Shown piece by piece: positions 7,817 to 19,075 of a stretch of DNA of 64,000 nucleotides. Under the pieces are notes generated by a model. The model had not been told where the DNA came from and searched no databases. It was given only the letters and a program-made list of their open reading frames with translations. The translations under genes were made by a program, and so were the position numbers. The number at the start of each line of letters is the position of its first letter. The first letter of the stretch is position 1. This DNA comes from Crossaster papposus (lineage: Eukaryota > Echinodermata > Asteroidea > Velatida > Solasteridae): positions 248,001-312,000 of the forward strand of contig JBAIAA010000698.1 of assembly GCA_037893245.1 (NCBI GenBank). The letters run 5' to 3'.

Positions 7817-8325
7817 GAAAGGGTTGCCTAAGTTGAGAGACTTAAAAAAGTTCAAAGAAACCCCCCAAATTAAAGATTGTTTTTCTTACAATAATCATAT
7901 CTACAATAAAATGCATTTTGGGGATTTATTTTAACTTGTTCACGTCTCCCATGTTAGGTAACCTTTAACTACTTTTTCGCCCAATTTATGGACACACCAT
8001 TTTCCCTAGTTTTGGTTTGCTGGGCTAAATATCACAATGTTATCATTGTTCATAATGATTTTCAATAAGGTTTTAATATGATAACTGTGCCAGTAAGCAA
8101 GTTGGTGAATTTGAAGCTCACCAATACTGACTACTTGATGGTGTAATGTGCGCACATTTATGGGTTCACAAAGTTGTCATTTTGGATCATTACTATGTTT
8201 ATACATGTATAATTATTTAGTCACTTGTATGTTTTAGAAAATGTTATTGAAGTAAGAATAATAGTAGAATCACCAAAATAAACTTTAAAAAAAAATAAAA
8301 AAATATTATACCCAAATACATGTAT
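7817..8325. other. AT-rich non-coding DNA
   Basis: No gene seen. It contains possible poly(A) signals (7,905-7,910; 8,277-8,282), a small hairpin (ttggtga 8,102-8,108 / tcaccaa 8,118-8,124), an A-rich run near 8,286-8,302 and TACATGTA-type octamers near 8,205 and 8,317. Confidence 0.5.
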
Positions 8326-8439
8326 AGGAATATCCGTTTTCGTTATAAGCGAATATTTTCCCATAGAAACGTGCACAGTTTTGCCGGGACCAAGGATAAT
8401 TTTCGTTATATCCGTTTTCGTACTAACGGGAGTCGACTG
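8326..8439. mobile_element. Truncated pogo/Tigger-like MITE remnant
   Basis: The right end reads actaacgggagtcgactg followed by TA (8,440-8,441). It is the same kind of terminus as in the element at 5,011-5,151, whose end is agtcgactg/cagtcaact. Repeated words ccgttttcgtta and ttcgttata on both sides suggest an old inverted-repeat element whose left terminus is lost; the left flank begins tataggaatatccg and the right flank tataggaatacat. Confidence 0.6.
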
Positions 8440-8441
8440 TA

Positions 8442-8940
8442 TAGGAATACATTGTACATGTAAATATATTACGCGGCAGGGATTAACGATTTATGCAAAT
8501 TAGTCATATTTCCACCACTTTGATTTTGTTAGTGTGTCTAACTAGAGACATATAGTAGAAGTGCACTGTGGTAAAAAATATTATATTGCAATTTGTGCGA
8601 GATCAAAACTTATTTTACCTGGACTGAATTCTTAATCAACTCCGATCGTGTTTATTTTAGAATAATATTTATAGGCAAGGATTGTTTAAAGAATCTTAAT
8701 ACATATAGATGTATAGAGGGACAAAATCGTCCATAATCCTTGGCTGCCAGGCTTTTTTACCTGGCAGTACAAATGACCGTCGATTTCATTTGCAGTATTC
8801 TGTACGTTGTTGGATATAAAATATTGGTTTTTAAATAAACATGAATTACCAGAATATGTTGCATTTATCTATTTAATTACATTTTAAGGAAAAGATAAGT
8901 GGTGACAACACCAGACTATATCGCCTGAAACTGGTCGTTT
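8442..8940. other. Non-coding DNA before the ACGT cluster
   Basis: AT-rich, no gene recognised. It holds a hairpin at 8,744-8,767 (ctgccagg / cctggcag around an 8-base T-rich loop) and a small one near 8,901 (ggtg-acaa-cacc). A TACATGTA-type octamer lies at about 8,455. Confidence 0.45.
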
Positions 8941-8942
8941 TT

Positions 8943-9177
8943 ACGTCATGTTATCACGTGAAAAAGACGGAAAATGTTTTCCAGTAAAAGACGTCATTAT
9001 CACTTTGTTATTACGTGATAAAGACGTCGTATTTTGACCTATAAGACGTAATTATCACGTGAAACGTACAACGTGTTTATGACGTCTTACATCTGTGCAA
9101 ATTTACGTCATAAAGACGTCATCTGAAGACGTCTTAAAGACGTGTAACACGACGTGATAAACACGTGTTTTTTACGT
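8943..9177. repeat. Phased ACGT cluster (17 cores in 235 bp)
   Basis: ACGT begins at 8943, 8956, 8991, 9013, 9024, 9046, 9057, 9064, 9071, 9082, 9105, 9116, 9129, 9140, 9152, 9163 and 9174. Apart from one 7+7 step and one of 35, the spacings are 11-13 or 22-23 bp, so it behaves as a degenerate 11-12-bp tandem repeat with words such as aagacgtc, atcacgtg and ttacgtcat. Such arrays resemble bZIP/bHLH site clusters (TGACGTCA, CACGTG) or the subterminal repeats that CACTA-type transposases bind. It ends 16 bp before the satellite. Confidence 0.8.
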
Positions 9178-9603
9178 GTTTCTGCTATCAGGGATGATGT
9201 CAAAATTGATGTCAAAAATGATGTCAAAAATGATGTCAAAAATGATGTCAAAAATGATGTCAAAAATGATGTCATAAATGATGTCAAAAATGATGTCAAA
9301 AATGATGTCAAAAAAGATAATTTCAGGACAGAAATAGACACCTGATGTCGGAACAAGCCCTCGAGTTAAATATGTTAAGGGAAAGAAGTGTGCATTATAA
9401 ATGTTCAGTCTTACAATCAAAAATGATGTCAAAAATGATGTCAAAAATGATGTCAAAACTGATAATTTCAGGACAGAAATAAACACCTGATGTCGGAACA
9501 AGCCCTCGAGTTAAATATGTAAAGGGAAAGAAGTGTGCATAAGAAATAAACACCTGATGTCGGAACAAGCGCTCGAGTTAAATTTGTAAAGGGAAAGAAG
9601 TGT

Positions 9604-9654
9604 CCTGATGTCGGAACAAGCCCTCGAGTTGAATATGTTAAGGGAAAGAAGTGT
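9604..9654 (+). repeat. Example of the 51-bp T junction monomer
   Basis: Here aagtgt runs straight into cctgatgtcgg: 16 bp (gcataagaaataaaca) of the S monomer are missing. The monomer before the deletion usually reads aatttgtaaa rather than aatatgtaaa, and the one after it carries gttaaggg in every case I checked. The same junction recurs throughout the array, for example near 10,065, 11,460, 13,170, 25,240, 36,630 and 63,390, so it arose once and was spread by duplication. Confidence 0.85.
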
Positions 9655-9658
9655 GCAT

Positions 9659-9811
9659 TTTAAATTTTCAGTCTTACAGTCAAAAATGATGTCAAAAATG
9701 ATGTCAAAAATGATGTCAAAAATGATGTCAAAAATGATGTCAACAATTATGCCAAAAATTATGTCAAAAATTATGTCAAAAATGATAATTTCAGGACAGA
9801 AATAGACACCT
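9659..9811 (+). repeat. Long monomer type with decayed 12-bp tail (catttTAAAT leader)
   Basis: The leader tttcagtcttacagtc is followed by five regular aaaaatgatgtc units. A fixed irregular tail follows (caacaattatgcc, then two aaaaattatgtc units), ending aaaaatgataatttcagg and acagaaatagacacctg. This diagnostic tail recurs near 11,590, 14,070, 17,890, 18,735, 22,540, 25,390, 29,370, 35,970, 40,700, 42,700, 45,510, 47,500, 51,520, 54,665, 57,470 and 59,460. The number of regular units before it varies. Confidence 0.9.
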
Positions 9812-12065
9812 GATGACGGAACAAGCCCTCGAGTTAAATATGTAAAGGGAAAGAAGTGTGCATAAGCAATAAACACCTGATGTCGGAACAAGCCCTAGAG
9901 TTAAATATGTAAAGGGAAAGAAGTGTGCATAAGAAATAAACACCTGATGTCGGAACAAGCCCTCGAGTTAAATATGTAAAGGGAAAGAAGAGTGCATAAG
10001 AAATAAACACATGATGTCGGAACAAGCCCTCGAGTTAAATTTGTAAATGGAAAGAAGTGTCCTGATGTCGGAACAAGCCCTCGAGTTAAATATGTTAAGG
10101 GAAAAAAGTGTGCATTATAAATGTTCAGTCTTACAGTCAAAAATGATGTCAAAAATGATGTCAAAAATGATGTCAAAAATGATAATTTCAGGACAGAAAT
10201 AAACACCTGATGTCGGAACAAGCCCTCGAGTTAAATATGTAAAGGGAAAGAAGTGTGCATAAGAAATAAACACCTGAGGTCGGAACAAGCCCTCGAGTTA
10301 AATATGTAAAGGGAAAGAAATGTGCATAAGAAATAAACACCTGATGACAGAACAAGCCCTCGAGTTAAATATGTTAAGGGAAAGAAGTGTGCATAAGAAA
10401 TAAACACCTGAGGTCGGAACAAGCCCTCGAGTTAAATATGTAAAGGGAAAGAAGTGTGCATAAGAAATAAACACCTGATGACGGAACAAGCCCTCGAGTT
10501 AAATATGTTAAGGGAAAGAAGTGTGCATAAGAAATAAACACCTGATGTCGGAACAAGCCCTCGAGTTAAATATGTAAAGGGAAAGAAGTGTGCATAAGAA
10601 ATAAACACCTGATGTCGGAACAAGCCCTCGAGTTAAATATGTAAAGGCAAAGAAGTGTGCATAAGAAATAAACACCTGCTGTCGGAACAAGCCCTCGAGT
10701 TTAATTTGTAAAGGGAAAGAAGTGTCCTGATGTCGGAACAAGCCCTCGAGTTAAATATGTTAAGGGAAAGAAGTGTGCATTTTTAATTTACAGTAAAAAA
10801 TGATGTCAAAAATGATGTAAAAAATGATGTCAAAAATGATGTAAAAAATGCTGTCAAAAATGAGGTCAAAAATGATGTCAAAAATGATGTCAAAAATGAT
10901 GTCAAAAATGATGTCAAAAATGATGTCAAAAATGATGTCAAAAAAGATAATTTCAGGACAGAAATAGACACCTGATGTCGGAACAAGCCCTCGAGTTAAA
11001 TATGTTAAGGGAAAGAAGTGTGCATTATAAATTTTCAGTCTTACATTCAAAAATGATGTTAAAAATGATGTCAAAAATGATGTCAAAAATGATGTCAAAA
11101 ATGATGTCAAAAATGATGTCAAAAATGATGTCATAAATGATGTCAAAAATGATGTCAAAAATGATGTCAAAAAAGATAATTTCAGGACAGAAATAGACAC
11201 CTGATGTCGGAACAAGCCCTCGAGTTAAATATGTTAAGGGAAAGAAGTGTGCATTATAAATGTTCAGTCTTACAATCAAAAATGATGTCAAAAATGATGT
11301 CAAAAATGATGTCAAAACTGATAATTTCAGGACAGAAATAAACACCTGATGTCGGAACAAGCCCTCGAGTTAAATATGTAAAGGGAAAGAAGTGTGCATA
11401 AGAAATAAACACCTGATGTCGGAACAAGCGCTCGAGTTAAATTTGTAAAGGGAAAGCAGTGTCCTGATGTCGGAACAAGCCCTCGAGTTGAATATGTTAA
11501 GGGAAAGAAGTGTGCATTTTAAATGTTCAGTCTTACAGTCAAAAATGATGTCAAAAATGATGTCAAAAATGATGTCAAAAATGATGTCAAAAATGATGTC
11601 AACAATTATGCCAAAAATTATGTCAAAAATTATGTCAAAAATGATAATTTCAGGACAGAAATAGACACCTGATGTCGGAACAAGCCCTCGAGTTAAATAT
11701 GTAAAGGGAAAGAAGTGTGCATAAGAAATAAACACCTGATGTCGGAACAAGCCCTAGAGTTAAATATGTAAAGGGAAAGAAGTGTGCATAAGAAATAAAC
11801 ACCTGATGTCGGAACAAGCCCTCGAGTTAAATATGTAAAGGGAAAGAAGAGTGCATAAGAAATAAACACATGATGTCGGAACAAGCCCTCGAGTTAAATT
11901 TGTAAATGGAAAGAAGTGTCCTGATGTCGGAACAAGCCCTCGAGTTAAATATGTTAAGGGAAAGAAGTGTGCATTATAAATGTTCAGTCTTACAGTCAAA
12001 AATGATGTCAAAAATGATGTCAAAAATGATGTCAAAAATGATAATTTCAGGACAGAAATAAACAC

Positions 12066-12132
12066 CTGATGTCGGAACAAGCCCTCGAGTTAAATATGTA
12101 AAGGGAAAGAAGTGTGCATAAGAAATAAACAC
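12066..12132 (+). repeat. Example of the 67-bp S monomer
   Basis: A clean copy: ctgatgtcggaacaagccc, then tcgagttaaatatgta, then aagggaaagaagtgtgcat and aagaaataaacac. The next copy starts exactly 67 bp later. It contains one XhoI site (CTCGAG) and two CpGs. Because 67 is not a multiple of three, three successive copies are read in three frames, which gives the recurring 63-codon minus-strand frames. Recurrent variants: ctgaggtcgg, gatgacgg, ccctagag, cctcgattt, gttaaggg and gaagagtgc. Confidence 0.95.
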
Positions 12133-15100
12133 CTGATGTCGGAACAAGCCCTCGAGTTAAATATGTAAAGGGAAAGAAGTGTGCATAAGAAATAAACACC
12201 TGAGGTCGGAACAAGCCCTCGAGTTAAATATGTAAAGGGAAAGAAATGTGCATAAGAAATAAACACCTGATGACAGAACAAGCCCTCGAGTTAAATATGT
12301 TAAGGGAAAGAAGTGTGCATAAGAAATAAACACCTGAGGTCGGAACAAGCCCTCGAGTTAAATATGTAAAGGGAAAGAAGTGTGCATAAGAAATAAACAC
12401 CTGATGACGGAACAAGCCCTCGAGTTAAATATGTTAAGGGAAAGAAGTGTGCATAAGAAATAAACACCTGATGTCGGAACAAGCCCTCGAGTTAAATATG
12501 TAAAGGGAAAGAAGTGTGCATAAGAAATAAACACCTGATGTCGGAACAAGCCCTCGAGTTAAATATGTAAAGGCAAAGAAGTGTGCATAAGAAATGAACA
12601 CCTGCTGTCGGAACAAGCCCTCGAGTTTAATTTGTAAAGGGAAAGAAGTGTCCTGATGTCGGAACAAGCCCTCGAGTTAAATATGTTAAGGGAAAGAAGT
12701 GTGCATTTTTAATTTACAGTCAAAAATGATGTCAAAAATGATGTCAAAAATGATGTCAAAAATGATGTAAAAAATGCTGTCAAAAATGAGGTCAAAAATG
12801 ATGTCAAAAATGATGTCAAAAATGATGTCAAAAATGATGTCAAAAATGATGTCAACAATTATGCCAAAAATTATGTCAAAAATTATGTCAAAAATGATAA
12901 TTTCAGGACAGAAATAGACACCTGATGTCGGAACAAGCCCTCGAGTTAAATATGTAAAGGGAAAGAAGTGTGCATAAGAAATAAACACCTGATGTCGGAA
13001 CAAGCCCTAGAGTTAAATATGTAAAGGGAAAGAAGAGTGCATAAGAAATAAACACCTGAGGTCGGAACAAGCCCTCGAGTTAAATATGTAAAGGGAAAGA
13101 AGTGTGCATAAGAAATAAACACCTGATGTCGGAACAAGCCCTCGAGTTTAATTTGTAAAGGGAAAGAAGTGTCCTGATGTCGGAACAAGCCCTCGAGTTA
13201 AATATGTTAAGGGAAAGAAGTGTGCATAAGAAATAAACACCTGATGTCGGAACAAGCCTTCGAGTTAAATATGTAAAGGGAAAGAAGTGTGCATAAGAAA
13301 TAAACACCTGATGTCGGAACAAACCCTCGAGTTAAATATGTAAAGGGAAAGAAGTGTGCATAAGAAATAAACACCTGATGTCGGAACAAGCCCTCGATTT
13401 AAATATGTAAAGGGAAAGAAGTGTGCATAAGAAATAAACACCTGATGTCGGAACAAGCCCTCGAGTTAAATATGTTAAGGGAAAGAAGTGTGCATTATAA
13501 ATTTTCAGTCTTACATTCAAAAATGATGTTAAAAATGATGTCAAAAATGATGTCAAAAATGATGTCAAAAATGATGTCAAAAATGATGTCAAAAATGATG
13601 TCATAAATGATGTCAAAAATGATGTCAAAAATGATGTCAAAAAGATAATTTCAGGACAGAAATAGACACCTGATGTCGGAACAAGCCCTCGAGTTAAATA
13701 TGTTAAGGGAAAGAAGTGTGCATTATAAATGTTCAGTCTTACAATCAAAAATGATGTCAAAAATGATGTCAAAAATGATGTCAAAACTGATAATTTCAGG
13801 ACAGAAATAAACACCTGATGTCGGAACAAGCCCTCGAGTTAAATATGTAAAGGGAAAGAAGTGTGCATAAGAAATAAACACCTGATGTCGGAACAAGCGC
13901 TCGAGTTAAATTTGTAAAGGGAAAGCAGTGTCCTGATGTCGGAACAAGCCCTCGAGTTGAATATGTTAAGGGAAAGAAGTGTGCATTTTAAATGTTCAGT
14001 CTTACAGTCAAAAATGATGTCAAAAATGATGTCAAAAATGATGTCAAAAATGATGTCAAAAATGATGTCAACAATTATGCCAAAAATTATGTCAAAAATT
14101 ATGTCAAAAATGATAATTTCAGGACAGAAATAGACACCTGATGTCGGAACAAGCCCTCGAGTTAAATATGTAAAGGGAAAGAAGTGTGCATAAGAAATAA
14201 ACACCTGATGTCGGAACAAGCCCTAGAGTTAAATATGTAAAGGGAAAGAAGTGTCCTGATGTCGGAACAAGCCCTCGAGTTAAATATGTTAAGGGAAAGA
14301 AGTGTGCATTATAAATGTTCAGTCTTACAGTCAAAAATGATGTCAAAAATGATGTCAAAAATGATGTCAAAAATGATAATTTCAGGACAGAAATAAACAC
14401 CTGATGTCGGAACAAGCCCTCGAGTTAAATATGTAAAGGGAAAGAAGTGTGCATAAGAAATAAACACCTGATGTCGGAACAAGCCCTCGAGTTAAATATG
14501 TAAAGGGAAAGAAGTGTGCATAAGAAATAAACACCTGAGGTCGGAACAAGCCCTCGAGTTAAATATGTAAAGGGAAAGAAATGTGCATAAGAAATAAACA
14601 CCTGATGACAGAACAAGCCCTCGAGTTAAATATGTTAAGGGAAAGAAGTGTGCATAAGAAATAAACACCTGAGGTCGGAACAAGCCCTCGAGTTAAATAT
14701 GTAAAGGGAAAGAAGTGTGCATAAGAAATAAACACCTGATGACGGAACAAGCCCTCGAGTTAAATATGTTAAGGGAAAGAAGTGTGCATAAGAAATAAAC
14801 ACCTGATGTCGGAACAAGCCCTCGAGTTAAATATGTAAAGGGAAAGAAGTGTGCATAAGAAATAAACACCTGATGTCGGAACAAGCCCTCGAGTTAAATA
14901 TGTAAAGGCAAAGAAGTGTGCATAAGAAATGAACACCTGCTGTCGGAACAAGCCCTCGAGTTTAATTTGTAAAGGGAAAGAAGTGTCCTGATGTCGGAAC
15001 AAGCCCTCGAGTTAAATATGTTAAGGGAAAGAAGTGTGCATTTTTAATTTACAGTCAAAAATGATGTCAAAAATGATGTCAAAAATGATGTCAAAAATGA

Positions 15101-15426
15101 TGTCAAAAATGATGTAAAAAATGCTGTCAAAAATGAGGTCAAAAATGATGTCAAAAATGATGTCAAAAATGATGTCAAAAATGATGTCAAAAATGATGTC
15201 AACAATTATGCCAAAAATTATGTCAAAAATTATGTCAAAAATGATAATTTCAGGACAGAAATAGACACCTGATGTCGGAACAAGCCCTCGAGTTAAATAT
15301 GTAAAGGGAAAGAAGTGTGCATAAGAAATAAACACCTGATGTCGGAACAAGCCCTAGAGTTAAATATGTAAAGGGAAAGAAGAGTGCATAAGAAATAAAC
15401 ACCTGAGGTCGGAACAAGCCCTCGAG

Positions 15427-16992
15427 TTAAATATGTAAAGGGAAAGAAGTGTGCATAAGAAATAAACACCTGATGTCGGAACAAGCCCTCGAGTTTAATT
15501 TGTAAAGGGAAAGAAGTGTCCTGATGTCGGAACAAGCCCTCGAGTTAAATATGTTAAGGGAAAGAAGTGTGCATAAGAAATAAACACCTGATGTCGGAAC
15601 AAGCCTTCGAGTTAAATATGTAAAGGGAAAGAAGTGTGCATAAGAAATAAACACCTGATGTCGGAACAAACCCTCGAGTTAAATATGTAAAGGGAAAGAA
15701 GTGTGCATAAGAAATAAACACCTGATGTCGGAACAAGCCCTCGATTTAAATATGTAAAGGGAAAGAAGTGTGCATAAGAAATAAACACCTGATGTCGGAA
15801 CAAGCCCTCGAGTTAAATATGTAAATGGAAAGAAGAGTGCATAAGAAATAAACACCTGATGTCGGAACAAGCCCTCGATTAAAATATGTAAAGGGAAAGA
15901 AGTGTGCATAAGAAATAAACACCTGATGTCGGAACAAGCCCTCGAGTTAAATATGTAAATGGAAAGAAGAGTGCATAAGAAATAAACACCTGATGTCGGA
16001 ACAAGCCCTCGAGTTAAATTTGTAAATGTAAAGAAGTGTCCTGATGTCGGAACAAGCCCTCGAGTTAAATATGTTAAGGGAAAGAAGTGTGCATTGTAAA
16101 TGTTCAGTCTTACAGTCAAAAATGATGTCAAAAATGATGTCAAAAATGATGTCAAAAATGATAATTTCAGGACAGAAATAAACACCTGATGTCGGAACAA
16201 GCCCTCGAGTTAAATATGTAAAGGGAAAGAAGTGTGCATAAGAAATAAACACCTGATGTCGGAACAAGCCCTCGAGTTTAATTTGTAAAGGGAAAGAAGT
16301 GTCCTGATGTCGGAACAAGCCCTCGAGTTAAATAGGTTAAGGGAAAGAAGTGTGCATAAGAAATAAACACCTGATGTCGGAACAAGCCTTCGAGTTAAAT
16401 ATGTAAAGGGAAAGAAGTGTGCATAAGAAATAAACACCTGATGTCGGAACAAACCCTCGAGTTAAATATGTAAAGGGAAAGAAGTGTGCATAAGAAATAA
16501 ACACCTGATGTCGGAACAAGCCCTCGATTTAAATATGTAAAGGGAAAGAAGTGTGCATAAGAAATAAACACCTGATGTCGGAACAAGCCCTCGAGTTAAA
16601 TATGTAAATGGAAAGAAGAGTGCATAAGAAATAAACACCTGATGTCGGAACAAGCCCTCGATTAAAATATGTAAAGGGAAAGAAGTGTGCATAAGAAATA
16701 AACACCTGATGTCGGAACAAGCCCTCGAGTTAAATATGTAAATGGAAAGAAGAGTGCATAAGAAATAAACACCTGATTTCGGAACAAGCCCTCGAGTTAA
16801 ATTTGTAAATGGAAAGAAGTGTCCTGATGTCGGAACAAGCCCTCGAGTTAAATATGTTAAGGGAAAGAAGTGTGCATTGTAAATGTTCAGTCTTACAGTC
16901 AAAAATGATGTCAAAAATGATGTCAAAAATGATGTCAAAAATGATAATTTCAGGACAGAAATAAACACGTGATGTCGGAACAAGCCCTCGAG
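15427..16992 (+). repeat. 783-bp tandem duplication
   Basis: Copy one is about 15,427-16,209 and copy two about 16,210-16,992, sharing the same series of variants (tttaatttg, gccttcgag, aaaccctcg, cctcgattt, cctcgattaaaa, gaagagtgc). Few differences were noticed, for example aatatgtt versus aataggtt near 16,335. The second copy recurs with offset 3,020-3,032 at about 19,230-20,640. Confidence 0.8.
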
Positions 16993-19075
16993 TTAAATAT
17001 GTAAAGGGAAAGAAGTGTGCATAAGAAATAAACACCTGATGTCGGAACAAGCCCTCGAGTTAAATATGTAAAGGGAAAGAAGTGTGCATAAGAAATAAAC
17101 ACCTGAGGTCGGAACAAGCCCTCGAGTTAAATATGTAAAGGGAAAGAAGTGTGCATAAGAAATAAACACCTGATGACGGAACAAGCCCTCGAGTTAAATA
17201 TGTTAAGGGAACGAAGTGTGCATAAGAAATAAACACCTGATGTCGGAACAAGCCCTCGAGTTAAATATGTAAAGGGAAAGAAGTGTGCATAAGAAATAAA
17301 CACCTGATGTCGGAACAAGCCCTCGAGTTAAATATGTAAAGGGAAAGAAGTGTGCATAAGAAATAAACACCTGATGTCGGAACAAGCCCTCGAGTTAAAT
17401 ATGTAAGGGTAAAGAAGTGTTCATAAGAAATAAACACCTGATGTCGGAACAAGCCCTCGAGTTAAATATGTAAAGGGAAATAAGTGTGCATAAGAAATAA
17501 ACACCTGATGTCGGAACAAGCCCTCGAGTTAAATATGTAAAAAGAAAGAAGTGTGCATAAGAAATAAACACCTGATGACGGAACAAGCCCTCGAGTTCAA
17601 TATGTTAAGGGAAAGAAGTGTGCATAAGAAATAAACACATGATGTCGGAACAAGCCCTCGAGTTAAATATGTAAAGGGAAAGAAGTGTGCATAAGAAATA
17701 AACACCTGATGTCGGAACAAGCCCTCGAGTTAAATATGTAAAGGGAAAGAAGTGTCCTGATGTCGGAACAAGCCCTCGAGTTAAATATGTTAAGGGAAAG
17801 AAGTGTGCATTTTAAATTTTCAGTCTTACAGTCAAAAATGATGTCAAAAATGATGTCAAAAATGATGTCAAAAATGATGTCAAAAATGATGTCAACAATT
17901 ATGCCAAAAATTATGTCAAAAATTATGTCAAAAATGATAATTTCAGGACAGAAATAGACACCTGATGTCGGAACAAGCCCTCGAGTTAAATATGTAAAGG
18001 GAAAGAAGTGTGCATAAGAAATAAACACCTGATGTCGGAACAAGCCCTAGAGTTAAATATGTAAAGGGAAAGAAGTGTGCATAAGAAATAAACACCTGAT
18101 GTCGCAACAAGCCCTCGAGTTAAATATGTAAAGGGAAAGACGAGTACATAAGAAATAAACACATGATGTCGGAACAAGCCCTCGAGTTAAATTTGTAAAT
18201 GGAAAGAAGTGTCCTGATGTCGGAACAAGCCCTCGAGTTAAATATGTTAAGGGAAAGAAGTGTGCATTATAAATGTTCAGTCTTACAGTCAAAAATGATG
18301 TCAAAAATGATGTCAAAAATGATTTCAAAAATGTTAATTTTAGGACAGAAATAAACACCTGATGTCGGAACAAGCCCTCGAGTTAAATATGTAAAGGGAA
18401 AAAAGTGTGCATAAGAAATAAACACCAGATGTCGGAACAAGCCCTCGAGTTAAATATGTAAAGGGAAAGAAGTGTGCATAAGAAATAAACACCTGATGTC
18501 GGAACAAGCCCTCGAGTTAAATATGTAAAGGAAAATAAGTGTGCATAAGAAATAAACACCTGATGTCGGAACAAGCGCTCGAGTTAAATTTGTAAAGGGA
18601 AAGAACTGTCCTGATGTCGGAACAAGCCCTCGAGTTAAATATGTTAAGGGAAAGAAGTGTGCATTTAAAATGTTCAGTCTTACAGTCAAAAATGATGTCA
18701 AAAATGATGTCAAAAATGATGTCAAAAATGATGTCAACAATTATGCCAAAAATTATGTCAAAAATTATGTCAAAAATGATAATTTCAGGACAGAAATAGA
18801 CACCTGATGTCGGAACAAGCCCTCGAGTTAAATATGTAAAGGGAAAGAAGTGTGCATAAGAAATAAACACCTGATGTCGGAACAAGCCCTATAGTTAAAT
18901 ATGTAAAGGGAAAGAAGTGTGCATAAGAAATAAACACCTGATGTCGGAACAAGCCCTCGAGTTAAATATGTAAAGGGAAAGAAGAGTGCATAAGAAATAA
19001 ACACCTGAGGTCGGAACAAGTCCTCGAGTTAAATATGTAAAGGGAAAGAAGTGTGCATAAGAAATAAACACCTGA

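Larger units (their letters stand above)
9194..15800 (+). repeat. Three related higher-order copies, 1.86-2.47 kb
   Basis: A marker unit (gatgtcataaatgatg) lies at 9,269, 11,128 and 13,598, giving offsets of 1,859 and about 2,470 bp. The first offset grows to 1,926 further right (plus one 67-bp monomer). The second falls to 2,335 (minus two monomers) and then becomes 2,347 (plus one 12-bp unit). The private variant gatgacagaacaag is shared at about 10,343, 12,269 and 14,604. Confidence 0.85.

Noticed and set aside
7514-7836. Frames of 97 and 83 codons on opposite strands
   Set aside because: Both arise from the two arms of the foldback element, which encode mirror images of the same residues.
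8744-8767. Hairpin with a T-rich loop as a transcription terminator
   Set aside because: The genome is eukaryotic and no gene ends nearby; it is kept only as a hairpin in the description of the non-coding stretch.
8943-9177. CpG island
   Set aside because: CpGs occur almost only within ACGT words in otherwise AT-rich DNA, unlike a GC-rich island.
9334-9500. Minisatellite block as a spliced intron (gtgtgcat ... tttcag)
   Set aside because: The GT/AG resemblance is superficial; there is no coding frame across the monomers and the block length varies freely.
10231-10760. CRISPR-like array
   Set aside because: The whole 67 bp is conserved, so there are no unique spacers; the context is eukaryotic and no cas-like gene is present.
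12066-12132. CENP-B box in the 67-bp monomer
   Set aside because: No match to the TTCG-x4-A-x2-CGGG pattern on either strand, so a centromeric role has no motif support.
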